A DNA stretch of 64,000 bases from Nitrospira sp. SG-bin2 (GCA_002083405.1 LVWT01000022.1:1-64000); one strand, 5' to 3'; shown: positions 9,532 to 18,317, counted from the stretch's first letter. Program-made: numbers and translations. The notes: generated by a model from the sequence alone, not told the origin.

Positions 9532-11244
9532 ATGCCTACGATCTCCATCTTCAAAGACGATCTTGAATCCCTGCTCGACAGCCGGCGGGCAGGCGCCGTT
9601 TCGATCGACCAGATCGAAGAGTGGCTCATGCTGGTGAAGGGCGAGTTGAAAGGCCATAACGCGGAAACCGGAGAGCTGCGCGTCGAGTTGCAAGACAGCA
9701 ATCGGCCCGACCTCTGGTGTTGCGAAGGCATTGCGCGGCAAATCCGCATCAAGCAGCAGGGCAAGCTGCGCGCCTATCCGTTCTTGAGCAAGCAATCGAA
9801 GCCGACACAGCGAGTGATCGTCGGCGCCGGTATGGAACGGGTCCGCCCCTACGTTGCCGCCTGCACCGCCAAGGGTTACCGGGTCACTAAGGAAGGATTG
9901 GCCCAGCTCATTCAAACACAGGAGAAGCTGGCTGACATTTTCGGCCATAAGCGCAAAACGGTCTCGATCGGGATCTATCAGCTGCAGAAGATCGCGTTTC
10001 CTGTCACCTATGAACTGGTGAAACCGGATGAAGCGCGGTTCACGCCGTTGGGTATGGAAACGGTGATGACGCTGTCCGAAATCCTGATGGTCCATCCGAA
10101 GGGGTTGGAGCACGGGCGTATCCTGGCCGGGCACAGCCGCCTGCCGATTCTGCGCGACGCGAAGCGCCAACCCCTGTCCTTTCCGCCGATCATCAACAGC
10201 CGGGAGATCGGGGAAGTGCGGGTGGGGGATGACGAACTGTTCGTGGAAGTGACGGGGACTGATCTGGCGATGGTGGTGCTGACGCTGAATATCTTTGCCG
10301 TCAACCTCGCCGATCGCGGAGCCATGATCGAGCCGGTCGCCGTACAGTATCCGCACAAGACGCCGCTGGGCCGGCAGGTCGTGACGCCGCAGGATCTCGG
10401 GAAGCCGCGGTCGATCCGCATCGAGACGATCGAGCGCGCGCTGGGTCAGGCACTCGGCGGGAAGACCGTGACCCAGGCCCTCAAAACCTATGGCTACGAC
10501 GTGTCAGCCGGCAAGAGCGCGGTGAAGGCGAAATTGCCGCCCTATCGGCAGGATCTCATGCACGAGATGGATGTGGTCGAGGATGTGGCAATGAGCTGCG
10601 GCTATGGATCGTTCGCGCCTGAAATGCCCGCGCAGTTTACGGTGGGGGGGCTGTCGCGCATCGAACAGACCTCCGATCGGGCGCGTGAGTTGATGGTCGG
10701 GCTGGGGTTTCAGGAGATCATCTCCAACATCCTCGGTTCGCCGGAGAGTTATTCCACCGCTATGCGGCTCGATGGAACGGGCTGGGGCAAGATGGTCGAA
10801 GTCGACAACGCGATGGCGGTAACGTTCTCCGCTCTACGGCAATGGATGTTGCCGTCGCTGCTTCGCGTTGAAGCCGCCTCAAATAGAGCCTTCTATCCCC
10901 ATCGTCTCTTCGAGGCTGGTGACGTGGCGATTCCGGACCCTGCCCATGAGTTGGGTTCGCGCACAGATACAGTACTCGGCGCCGTCCTCGCCCATGCGAC
11001 CGCGCATTTCTCCGAAATCCACTCCTGCCTCGATGTGCTGTTTTACCATCTCGGGCAGGAGTACAGCCTGGAACCGGTGCAACATCCTTCGTTCTTAGAA
11101 GGCCGGGCGGGACACATTATCGTAGCAGGCAAACCCGTCGGCGTGATCGGCGAGGTCCATCCAGAGGTGCTCGAACGTTGGCAAATCGCCGTCCCCGTCG
11201 TCTCATTCGACGTGAACCTGTCTCAGTTGACCGATCGAGCGTAA
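9532..11244 (+). CDS. pheT: Phenylalanine-tRNA ligase beta subunit, archaeal/eukaryotic type
   Basis: The 570-residue partner of PheS. Usual bacterial PheT is about 800 residues and starts with an EMAP-like tRNA-binding domain. Here the protein starts MPTISIFKDDLESLL and goes straight into the short archaeal layout: a B3/4 editing-type region (near residues 90-260), a B5 domain (near 270-360) and a catalytic-like C-terminal domain (QTSDRARELMVGLGFQEI, then VFYHLG-type and GEVHPEVLERW segments). It lies 8 bp after pheS. The pairing of two archaeal-type subunits shows the whole enzyme is of that type, not just one gene. Confidence 0.92.
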   Translation: MPTISIFKDDLESLLDSRRAGAVSIDQIEEWLMLVKGELKGHNAETGELRVELQDSNRPDLWCCEGIARQIRIKQQGKLRAYPFLSKQSKPTQRVIVGAGMERVRPYVAACTAKGYRVTKEGLAQLIQTQEKLADIFGHKRKTVSIGIYQLQKIAFPVTYELVKPDEARFTPLGMETVMTLSEILMVHPKGLEHGRILAGHSRLPILRDAKRQPLSFPPIINSREIGEVRVGDDELFVEVTGTDLAMVVLTLNIFAVNLADRGAMIEPVAVQYPHKTPLGRQVVTPQDLGKPRSIRIETIERALGQALGGKTVTQALKTYGYDVSAGKSAVKAKLPPYRQDLMHEMDVVEDVAMSCGYGSFAPEMPAQFTVGGLSRIEQTSDRARELMVGLGFQEIISNILGSPESYSTAMRLDGTGWGKMVEVDNAMAVTFSALRQWMLPSLLRVEAASNRAFYPHRLFEAGDVAIPDPAHELGSRTDTVLGAVLAHATAHFSEIHSCLDVLFYHLGQEYSLEPVQHPSFLEGRAGHIIVAGKPVGVIGEVHPEVLERWQIAVPVVSFDVNLSQLTDRA

Positions 11245-11712
11245 GCGAGTCTCTCGATCTGTACTTTTCTATCCAATGGCTGCCGTTTGAACCTGAGCAG
11301 ACCCTCGTAGCTCTGGGTGATCTCTCGTATTGCCAGAATCTAATAGTCCTGTCTGTGCAATGACCGACCGGTTATTGCCCAGAACGTCTGACTCTCCACA
11401 AAACTTTAAAGATTGCCTATCCTTAAACTCTTGAAATTTGAGCTCGGTGAGATTGGCAATTCGCTTTGCTCAAAACGGACGGTAAATGGCCATCTTGCGA
11501 CCGTCGGCATCCGGCCAAGAGCGGACTTCCAGCCCGATTAGGGAACGGTACTATGTATTGCGCATTGCTCTGAACCACAGTCGGAATGCATCGCTCTTCC
11601 AGCGCCTAAGTACTAGCGCTCTCGTGCTGTACGATGAGTGGAGCTTGGGGATAGCGGTTCACAACCGGTCCGACCTTCTTGCTTTTCCCTCAACTCTGCT
11701 AGAATCGCTCGC
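11245..11712. other. Left margin of the accessory island
   Basis: About 470 bases separate pheT from the NTPase gene. No convincing gene is visible. Bases 11355-11381 resemble 18096-18122 at the far side of the island (22 of 27 identical). Around 11490-11530 a stretch resembles the start of the 89-bp repeat found at 16180 and 16894 (shared core cggccaag.gcgga.ttc). Base composition is more AT-rich than in pheT. Confidence 0.45.
11700..11705 (+). promoter_or_regulatory. Possible -10 box of a leaderless NTPase transcript
   Basis: TAGAAT lies seven bases before the ATG at 11713, and a TTGCTT lies 15 bases further upstream (short spacing). If used, transcription would start at or next to the start codon, which would explain the missing ribosome-binding site. 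Confidence 0.35.
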
Positions 11713-14700
11713 ATGTCCAATAGTCAAAAGCCAAATGACTTCGTCCAACTGGGCCGCACATTTCACGAACTTGCCAAGCATGCTCGGGAGAGCGACTCCT
11801 TTGACTTAACCCAGACAATCGTCACTGGCCCGCGTCTCAGCTGGGAAGATTTGCTCAAGGGGTTCCGAACAGTCATCTTGTCTGAAGCCGGGACTGGAAA
11901 GACCGAGGAGATACGGCAAACTGCAAAACACCTCAGGGCTGCAGGCGCGAGGGCGTTCTTCCTACGACTTGAGCACATTCCCGACGCCTTCGAGGACGCC
12001 TTCGAGGTCAGCACCTTTGATGAATTTGAGCAGTGGCTTTCCTCAACGGACGAGGCGTGGATCCTGCTGGATTCAGTCGACGAAGCGCGTCTTCGAAATC
12101 CCGGAGATTTTGAGCGCGCGGTCCGAAAGTTCGGACGACGCATCCAGGCTGGCAATGCGCGGGCGCACATCGTACTTACTGGCCGCACGAGCGCCTGGCG
12201 CGCGAAGACCGACCTCGCGCTCTGTGAAACATACTTTCCGGTTGCTCCCGAAACGATGCGAGTGAAGGAGGCAGAACCCCCGAAGGAACCTCATCTGCTC
12301 GGTGACTCCAATAGTCAGTCATTCGGCACCGAGGTCTCAGAACAGAAAGAAGCCCGATCTGGATTTCGAATTGTCGCGCTCGATGACCTGTCCACATCAC
12401 AGATCGACGCATTTGCTCGGGCCCGAGGTGTCACAGACACAAAGGCCTTCCTCGACGAGATTGAGCGAGCCGATGCGGGATCTTTTACGACCAGACCCCA
12501 AGACCTGGAGGAACTCGTCGAGTTTTGGACCAAGGAGCGACGTATCGGAACGCGCTTGGAGCTGATGCGAAACAGTGTCCATCGTCGTCTTGAAGAACGC
12601 GATCAGAACCATCGCGAGGCACACCCACTCTCTGCGGCGCGGGCCCGCGAGGGTGCCCGCCTTTTGGCTGCAGCATCGGTCTTTGGCCGAGAGTCTACCA
12701 TCCAGGTACCAGATGGATCTCACAACAACAAGGGTATCGCGATTCAGGCGGTGCTGCCGGATTGGAATGATCGCGATCAACTCACGCTCCTCTCTCGCCC
12801 GATATTCGATGAAGCGATCTATGGCACGGTTCGCTTTCACCACCGATCGGTTCGCGAATTTCTGGCTGCTGAGTGGCTGGCAGGGCTACTTGAACGGTCA
12901 GCTTCGAGGCGAGCAGTCGAAGCACTACTTTTCCGTATCCAGTACGGTATCGAAGTTATCGTGCCGACGATGCGGCCAGTGCTCCCCTGGCTTGCCATTT
13001 TTGATGAACGCATCCGCGAACGAATTCTACGTGATACGCCTGAGGTTCTCTTTGAGGGTGGAGACCCGATTGCACTGCCACTTGTAACGCGCAAGGTGAT
13101 CCTTTCCGATGTTTGTAAAAAGCTGGCAGCTGGGATATCTGGTCGGAGTGCGCTCGACTATTCGGCCGTGCAGCGGTTCGCCAGCCTTGACCTAGCTGAC
13201 GATATTCGCGCTCTTCTCAAACAGTATGCGTCCGATGATGAAATAGTGAGTTTCCTTGTCAGGATGGTGTGGCTCGGACGGATCGCCTCGCTCAAAGACG
13301 AAGTAAAGAAGTTGGCTCTTGCACCCTCTACACCTCACTATACACGTATTGCCGCTATTCGTGCTCTATCCGCAGTCGCCACAAACAAAGACATTGATGA
13401 CCTGCAACAATCCTTTACAAATGAGACATCTATCCTAGAACGGGATTGGCTCAGTGAAATCGTCGTGGCTTCAGCCCCATCAATTGAGACCGCAACATGG
13501 CTTTTGTCCGCGCTAGGCAGGGTGGAAGAAAAGGAACGCTACCACGTTGATTCGCTCACAGATGCGGTCGCCAGCTTCGTCGAAACCGCCCCCCTCAACA
13601 TAGTGCCAAATCTCCTTCAAGGCTTGAATCAACTGCTCGACGAACCGCCATTCATCGATCATGGCTTCTGCGAGGTCTCGAAGAAACATTCTTGGCTGAT
13701 TAAGGCGGCATCAGATATAGCTGAAAGGCTCATACGAGAGCGAAAGCCAGAAGCCCTCGACAGTACCACGCTAGATATCCTTTGTAAGCTCTATGCCATT
13801 CGCGACTGGGGCAATGACCTACGTGATACAAAGGTAGAATTCGGCACGTTAGTGCCGCAATGGCCTGAACTGAATCGAGCCGCGTTCTGGTATGGCGTTC
13901 GGAAACTTCGTCAGACCGCTCGCTTCGTTAACAACGGCACACGCCTTACCAACTTCTGGCAGGCTTATGGTTTGGGCGCTTATTGTAAGTTCGGTGTTGA
14001 TGATTTCGACTATGTGGCCGAGTCTATTTCGACGTCGGCAGATCAAGATGACAGGCTTGTTGCCCTCACACTTGCCTTCGACATCTACGCTAAAGGCAAT
14101 CGTCCTCAGATATGGCTAGATCGGCTCCATGAGTTGGTCAAGGGCAACGTCGAGCTTGAAGGGCGACTCGATCTCCTGCTCAATCCGCCTGTCAACAAGT
14201 ACGAACTCGAAAACAGACAGCGGGAGAAGCGTGCCACAGCGCGTGAGAAACAGGAACAGGGTAAGCGCGACAAATCTAAGGCTTTCATACTCTCGCACAT
14301 CGAGCTTGTTCGTGCTCCGCAACTGAAAGAGCCAACGGATATCTCACGGGCACAGTGGTATCTGCACGAGCGTCTTCGTGAGGGAGCTAAAAATTCAAAC
14401 CGGTGGACGGTTGGCCGCTGGCGAGACCTAATCCCTGAATTTGGTGCAGAGGTTGCGCAGGCCTACCGGGAAGGCGTCATAAACTACTGGCGCAAATACC
14501 GACCAGCACTCCGCTCGGAGGGCGCGCTCTCAAATTCTACGCCAATAATGGTCATCTTTGGGCTCACAGGTCTCGACATTGAAGCGGCCGAGACCCCACA
14601 TTGGCCGTCAGAACTATCCAAGGATGAGGTTCTTCTTGCATGCCGCTACGCCGCCCACGAGCTGAATGGATTTCCGCCATGGTTCCCCAAGCTATTTGAA

Positions 14701-16044
14701 GCGTATCCCGGCATAGTTGGTGAATTTCTCCTAAGCGAAATGAAACAGGAGGTCATTTCAGGAAAACCCGACACCGAATCCAACTACCTGCTTAGCGACA
14801 TTACTTGGTCTGGGCAATGGGCATGGGAACAGCTGGCTCCAGATCTACATAAGTTGCTGCAGGAGCACGAAGTTACCAACGTGTACAACCTCGACAAACT
14901 GCTCACGATTGTCCGGGGCAGCACATCGGTCACAGACTATGATCTAGCGCTACTCGCAGAGCAGAAAGCGAAATCCACTGAAAGTATAGAGCTTGCCGCT
15001 ATCTGGTATGCGGTTTGGGTAGGCGTGATGCCAGAAAGCGGTATTCCTGCGGTTGCTGGACATCTATCGTCCCTCTCGAGTGCCGAGGAACAAACGGAGT
15101 TTGCGATGACATTCGTCACGCGGTTATCGGTAAGTAGGCGCTCTGAGACAACCGGGATTCGACAAGCCTGTGTGACCCCCAAGCATCTCAAGGAATTGTT
15201 CCTTCTGATGCAGATGTACATCCGGGAGGATGAAGATATCAATCGCGTCGGAGGCGTCGCGTATTCGCCAGGCTTGCGCGATAGGGCTCAGGATGCACGC
15301 AGCGCTCTATTCAATCAACTCACGCAAATTCCTGGCAAGGAAGCTTTTGTTGCGTTGGACGAGATCGCCAAGCAACATCCAAAGGCGCAGTCACGTCCGT
15401 GGTTGGCTTCCTATGCCAAGACCAAAGCGGAGCAGGACTCAGACCTTACCGCATGGTTTCCTTCGCAAGTACGTGAGTTTCATGAGCACCTCGATCGTAC
15501 GCCGTCGAACCACCGTGAGCTCGCCGACTTAGCAATACTGCGCCTCCTCGACCTCAAAGATGATCTCGAGAACGGAGACGATAGCATAGCGAGGGTCCTT
15601 CGTCGCGTGGAGAAAGAGCCCGAGATGCGGAACTTCCTCGCGCACCAACTCCGCGAGAAGGCGCTGGGTCGCTATACAATCACCCAGGAAGAGGAGTTAG
15701 CCGACGACAAACGTCCCGATCTTCGCTTCCACGGTGCTGGCTTCGACGCGCCGGTACCTGCCGAGCTCAAGCTTGCAGATAGGTGGACAGGGCCCAACCT
15801 TTTCGAGCGACTGGAAAACCAGCTGTCCGGCGACTACCTCCGCGACAATCGCTCTAGCCGTGGGATATTTGCCCTCGTGAACCTTTCGTCCGCCAAGCAG
15901 TGGCAACTGCCATCCAGCGACCTTGCGGACTTTGACGGATTAGTCCAAGCCCTGCAGAACCACTGGGAATCCATCGCGAACAAGCACTCTCACGTCGAGG
16001 ATATTACGATCATAGGTATTGACCTCACGAAAAGATTCAAATGA
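11713..16044 (+). CDS. NACHT-like STAND NTPase with C-terminal PD-(D/E)XK nuclease motif
   Basis: A 1443-residue protein. Walker A is SEAGTGKT (residues 57-64), Walker B is WILLDSVDEA (116-125) and a sensor-like LTGR sits at 155-158. FHHRSVREFLAAEWL (375-389) matches the helix that follows the winged-helix part of NACHT ATPases. Residues of about 400-1300 are helical, repeat-like and unassigned. The C-terminus carries RPD (1334-1336), AELK (1350-1353) and QLSGDYL, which match PD-(D/E)XK nucleases of the RecB-like kind. Large STAND ATPases with nuclease effectors are known anti-phage sensors, so a defence role is the leading inference. The start at 11713 follows a TAGAAT box by seven bases and has no Shine-Dalgarno. 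Codon use is less GC-rich than in pheT. Confidence 0.8.
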   Translation: MSNSQKPNDFVQLGRTFHELAKHARESDSFDLTQTIVTGPRLSWEDLLKGFRTVILSEAGTGKTEEIRQTAKHLRAAGARAFFLRLEHIPDAFEDAFEVSTFDEFEQWLSSTDEAWILLDSVDEARLRNPGDFERAVRKFGRRIQAGNARAHIVLTGRTSAWRAKTDLALCETYFPVAPETMRVKEAEPPKEPHLLGDSNSQSFGTEVSEQKEARSGFRIVALDDLSTSQIDAFARARGVTDTKAFLDEIERADAGSFTTRPQDLEELVEFWTKERRIGTRLELMRNSVHRRLEERDQNHREAHPLSAARAREGARLLAAASVFGRESTIQVPDGSHNNKGIAIQAVLPDWNDRDQLTLLSRPIFDEAIYGTVRFHHRSVREFLAAEWLAGLLERSASRRAVEALLFRIQYGIEVIVPTMRPVLPWLAIFDERIRERILRDTPEVLFEGGDPIALPLVTRKVILSDVCKKLAAGISGRSALDYSAVQRFASLDLADDIRALLKQYASDDEIVSFLVRMVWLGRIASLKDEVKKLALAPSTPHYTRIAAIRALSAVATNKDIDDLQQSFTNETSILERDWLSEIVVASAPSIETATWLLSALGRVEEKERYHVDSLTDAVASFVETAPLNIVPNLLQGLNQLLDEPPFIDHGFCEVSKKHSWLIKAASDIAERLIRERKPEALDSTTLDILCKLYAIRDWGNDLRDTKVEFGTLVPQWPELNRAAFWYGVRKLRQTARFVNNGTRLTNFWQAYGLGAYCKFGVDDFDYVAESISTSADQDDRLVALTLAFDIYAKGNRPQIWLDRLHELVKGNVELEGRLDLLLNPPVNKYELENRQREKRATAREKQEQGKRDKSKAFILSHIELVRAPQLKEPTDISRAQWYLHERLREGAKNSNRWTVGRWRDLIPEFGAEVAQAYREGVINYWRKYRPALRSEGALSNSTPIMVIFGLTGLDIEAAETPHWPSELSKDEVLLACRYAAHELNGFPPWFPKLFEAYPGIVGEFLLSEMKQEVISGKPDTESNYLLSDITWSGQWAWEQLAPDLHKLLQEHEVTNVYNLDKLLTIVRGSTSVTDYDLALLAEQKAKSTESIELAAIWYAVWVGVMPESGIPAVAGHLSSLSSAEEQTEFAMTFVTRLSVSRRSETTGIRQACVTPKHLKELFLLMQMYIREDEDINRVGGVAYSPGLRDRAQDARSALFNQLTQIPGKEAFVALDEIAKQHPKAQSRPWLASYAKTKAEQDSDLTAWFPSQVREFHEHLDRTPSNHRELADLAILRLLDLKDDLENGDDSIARVLRRVEKEPEMRNFLAHQLREKALGRYTITQEEELADDKRPDLRFHGAGFDAPVPAELKLADRWTGPNLFERLENQLSGDYLRDNRSSRGIFALVNLSSAKQWQLPSSDLADFDGLVQALQNHWESIANKHSHVEDITIIGIDLTKRFK

Positions 16045-16179
16045 TCCACTCTAGATAAGCGGATGACGGTCGAGTGTCTCACGGTGAGAAGGCAGAAGCT
16101 CACGGGACGCTGTATGTGGACCTTAAGGATCTGTTGTCGCCCTACAAATCTATTGGCTTGGACCCCATGTCTGCTTCGG

Positions 16180-16268
16180 GTCGAGGACTGCCATCGGCCA
16201 AGTGCGGAAGTTCGGCGCCGAGCTCGCACCGCCATAAAGCGGTCCTCAGCTTTGTCGTATTAACGTTT
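16180..16268. repeat. 89-bp repeat, copy A
   Basis: Matches copy B at 16894-16982 at 78 of 89 positions. Each copy ends in ATTAACG next to the 3' side of a minus-strand gene, and copy A runs directly into an attC-like site. The spacing between copies, 714 bp, is that of one gene cassette. Confidence 0.8.
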
Positions 16269-16321
16269 GATCTCAGGCCGAGGCCCGACAGGGCCGTCGA
16301 CCTGCAGCGAATTGTTAGAGG
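16258..16321 (-). other. attC-like recombination site
   Basis: On the minus strand the site begins CTCTAACAATTCG just at the stop codon of the GIY-YIG gene and ends with CGTTAAT. The two outer boxes pair (TAAC with GTTA). The inner arms pair as CTGCAGGTCGA against the complement of TCGGCCTGAG with one unpaired G, and a GGCCC/GGGCC stem caps it. This is the layout of integron attC sites, and the left end is very like the aadA cassette site as I recall it. The terminal boxes only partly fit the RYYYAAC/GTTRRRY consensus. Confidence 0.5.
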
Positions 16322-16740
16322 CGTTTCTTGTTTGTGTTTTCACGCAGAATGGCTCCAAGACTACCGATTAGATATGACTCCAACGCCGGAGCAAGATAGA
16401 AATATTCTGCCGGTAGGCCGATGGTCCGTATTCCGTTCATCCCTCTCTCCGCCCAATGGGGCGTAGGCACGTAGGGCCGTCTAGTTACATCAACAGCGCG
16501 GGCTCCTGCGGCCATACGCGTGTAGTCGTTAGTTCTTTTTGCGATGGTGTCTTCAGATACACCAACGTAGATCAATTCTTCTCCGCAGAATAAGGCATAG
16601 CAGCCCGCTTTATCGTAGTTCGGGATAGTTCCAATGAAGTCCCAACGATCACTCCAGACCGGGGCTGGTATCTCCTCTGCGGATGGCCAATGACGATGGA
16701 AGAACTCTGCCGTGTGCTCTTGGAGTTTTATGAAGCTCAT
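16315..16740 (-). CDS. GIY-YIG fold protein, probably a small nuclease
   Basis: A 141-residue protein. The middle reads AGCYALFCGEELIYVGVSED followed by TIAKR, which matches the GIY...YVG core and the downstream Arg of GIY-YIG nucleases. The C-terminal ALESYLIGSLG supplies the conserved Glu, and NTNKK the late Asn. A 40-residue N-terminal extension is unassigned. GIY-YIG enzymes cut DNA or act in repair and mobile elements; whether this one is active is unknown. Its stop codon lies at the edge of an attC-like site and its upstream region resembles that of the next minus-strand gene, so it looks like the content of a gene cassette. Confidence 0.65.
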   Translation of the reverse strand: MSFIKLQEHTAEFFHRHWPSAEEIPAPVWSDRWDFIGTIPNYDKAGCYALFCGEELIYVGVSEDTIAKRTNDYTRMAAGARAVDVTRRPYVPTPHWAERGMNGIRTIGLPAEYFYLAPALESYLIGSLGAILRENTNKKRL

Positions 16741-16764
16741 GCTGCGCCTCTAGCAATGGTAGGC

Positions 16765-16813
16765 GGGTCCATAATAAGAGCCGGATCTGCTATTTTCTAT
16801 CTACGTAACACAC
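16765..16813. repeat. Diverged 49-bp upstream repeat, copy 1
   Basis: About two thirds identical to 17755-17803, with aagag.cgga and taacacacc best kept. Both copies sit just upstream of, or over, the starts of the two minus-strand cassette genes, so they may be a shared leader or promoter region. Confidence 0.5.
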
Positions 16814-16893
16814 CTTCAAAGATCGTGAACAATATCCCATCATCGATGGTGGTGCAAATGGCTGTTTTCCAATTCGGTGATCGACTGGTTTGG

Positions 16894-16982
16894 GTCGAAG
16901 ACTGCCATCGGCCACGTGCGGACGTTCGGCACCGAGATCGCACCGCCGTAAACCGGTCCTCAGCCCTGTCGCATTAACGCTT
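16894..16982. repeat. 89-bp repeat, copy B
   Basis: The second copy of the repeat at 16180-16268 (88 percent identical). It ends at the stop codon of the 256-residue minus-strand gene. On the minus strand an ACTCAAC box (17018-17024), which fits RYYYAAC, lies about 45 bases before its CGTTAAT end, but the arms between them do not pair well, so an attC site here is less certain than at copy A. Confidence 0.75.
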
Positions 16983-17752
16983 CAGCTGACCGGCTCGGCG
17001 CTTGTCGGCGCGTCCGTGTTGAGTGGTGGGTTGGCCCCGGGAAAGTCCGGCAATGAGGAATAAGCCTGCGAGTGGGCCAACGTAATGTCGTTTGTGAAGT
17101 TCAACGCTTCATGAAACTCAAAGCCATTAATGTACTTTTGGGAAGAAGTTGAGAAAGTGAGTGTCGTGCCTCTGAACTTTGTTGGCTGGTTGAATAACCA
17201 ATAAAGGAACAGCACCTGAAAGTGCTGAAAGAATAGGGAAACCACGTGTCTTGGAAAGTCTTCAGGGAAGGCGAACCGTATGTTGGGATTTGCGACAAGA
17301 ACAGAGTACGCTAGAGAGTCGCAGGTCAAGTCGATTCCATTGCCTGGCCACAGTTCAATAAGGTTTTCGTCTTGATATTTGCTGCGGTCAATCGTCAGCC
17401 CAGGCCGGCCGATATTACGGCCTATACTCGTGATGATCGGGAAAAGTCTCTGCCCGAATTTTACATCGAGCACGCCGGCTATCTTGCGCTCTTGGTTTCC
17501 TTGGACATTGTCTTTGTAGTTGATGGTAATGGATCCGATGTCAGAGTTCAGATTCGGATGGATAGTGATACTTGATGACCTGACTGAGTTCTCCTCGATG
17601 CGAGTAGTCGTTGAAGCTTCCGAACCAACTAGAACGGAATGCTGCTTCCCTCGCGCAGAGTGGATCAGATCGCCCGCTTTCGTTTCCTTGATCGTCAAGA
17701 AATTCTGTAGCTCGCCGTTGTTGGTTATGACGAAGCGATGGATGGTAGTCAT
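16982..17752 (-). CDS. Hypothetical protein in cassette-like unit
   Basis: A 256-residue protein of unknown family. I start it at the ATG at 17752 (MTTIHRFVITNNGE) because the bases upstream belong to the leader-like repeat shared with the neighbouring gene. An open frame runs on to 17800. It is probably cytosolic: no signal peptide is present, one hydrophobic-aromatic stretch (VVSLFFQHFQVLFLYWLF) lies near residue 185, and the tail is rich in Pro, Thr and Ala. The region is AT-richer than the core genome. Its neighbours are a GIY-YIG protein and the large NTPase. No motif allowed me to assign a function. Confidence 0.5.
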   Translation of the reverse strand: MTTIHRFVITNNGELQNFLTIKETKAGDLIHSARGKQHSVLVGSEASTTTRIEENSVRSSSITIHPNLNSDIGSITINYKDNVQGNQERKIAGVLDVKFGQRLFPIITSIGRNIGRPGLTIDRSKYQDENLIELWPGNGIDLTCDSLAYSVLVANPNIRFAFPEDFPRHVVSLFFQHFQVLFLYWLFNQPTKFRGTTLTFSTSSQKYINGFEFHEALNFTNDITLAHSQAYSSLPDFPGANPPLNTDAPTSAEPVS

Positions 17753-17754
17753 GG

Positions 17755-17803
17755 GGCTCCGCATAAGAGCTGGATCCGACCATTTCTGTCCGATTAACAC
17801 ACC
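17755..17803. repeat. Diverged 49-bp upstream repeat, copy 2
   Basis: The partner of 16765-16813, located at the start of the 256-residue gene on the minus strand. Confidence 0.5.
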
Positions 17804-18256
17804 ACTGCGGTTCGTTAAGAATACGCTATGCTCGTTGTCGCTTCAATGAGTTGAAACTGCACGACCATCTATCACGGGTTTTTATACGGATCGGCATAAG
17901 ACTCCCCCTCGTGTAGCGATCGGTCATGTACTTCGGCTTTGGGTCGAAAGCGGTTGTTTGACGCATATACCAGAGTTGTTCGTCACAGCGCATTGCACAG
18001 GGAAACCACGAAAAGAACTAAGCGAGAAAGACATGGGGACATCGCAGAATGCGTATTCTAGGAAAGCTTGGAAGTCAAGGCCAACGCCGCTTGCCGTGCA
18101 ATGACCGGACGGCTACTGCACATCTACTTTCGATACTTGCAGTGATGCCCTGTGAGGCAGAAATGCGGCGCGAAGATTAGCTGGGGTGAGGGGATGGTCC
18201 ATCTGGTCTACAGAGGTGACAGAGCTGCGAAAGTCCGTACAGATGCTGATCCGAAA
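17804..18256. other. Right margin of the accessory island
   Basis: No gene was recognised. Around 17935-17965 the minus strand reads CTTTCGACCCAAAGC, resembling the end of the 89-bp repeats, so this may be the trace of a third cassette boundary. Bases 18096-18122 resemble 11355-11381 at the other edge of the island. Confidence 0.4.
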
Positions 18257-18291
18257 AGAAAAGGGAGCGACGACTCGTCGCTCCCTTTTCT
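18257..18291 (-). terminator. Terminator of the infC-rpmI-rplT operon
   Basis: A long GC-rich stem (aaaagggagcgac at 18259-18271 pairing with gtcgctccctttt) is flanked by A and T runs on both sides, so it can end transcription on the minus strand just after rplT, and possibly also from the opposite side. Confidence 0.8.
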
Positions 18292-18317
18292 GTATCGTGA
18301 CGAAGTAACGGAACGGC

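Noticed and set aside
16074..16466. A plus-strand open frame across the cassette boundary
   Set aside because: It runs through the 89-bp repeat and the attC-like site and opposite the GIY-YIG gene, and it has no protein-like features.
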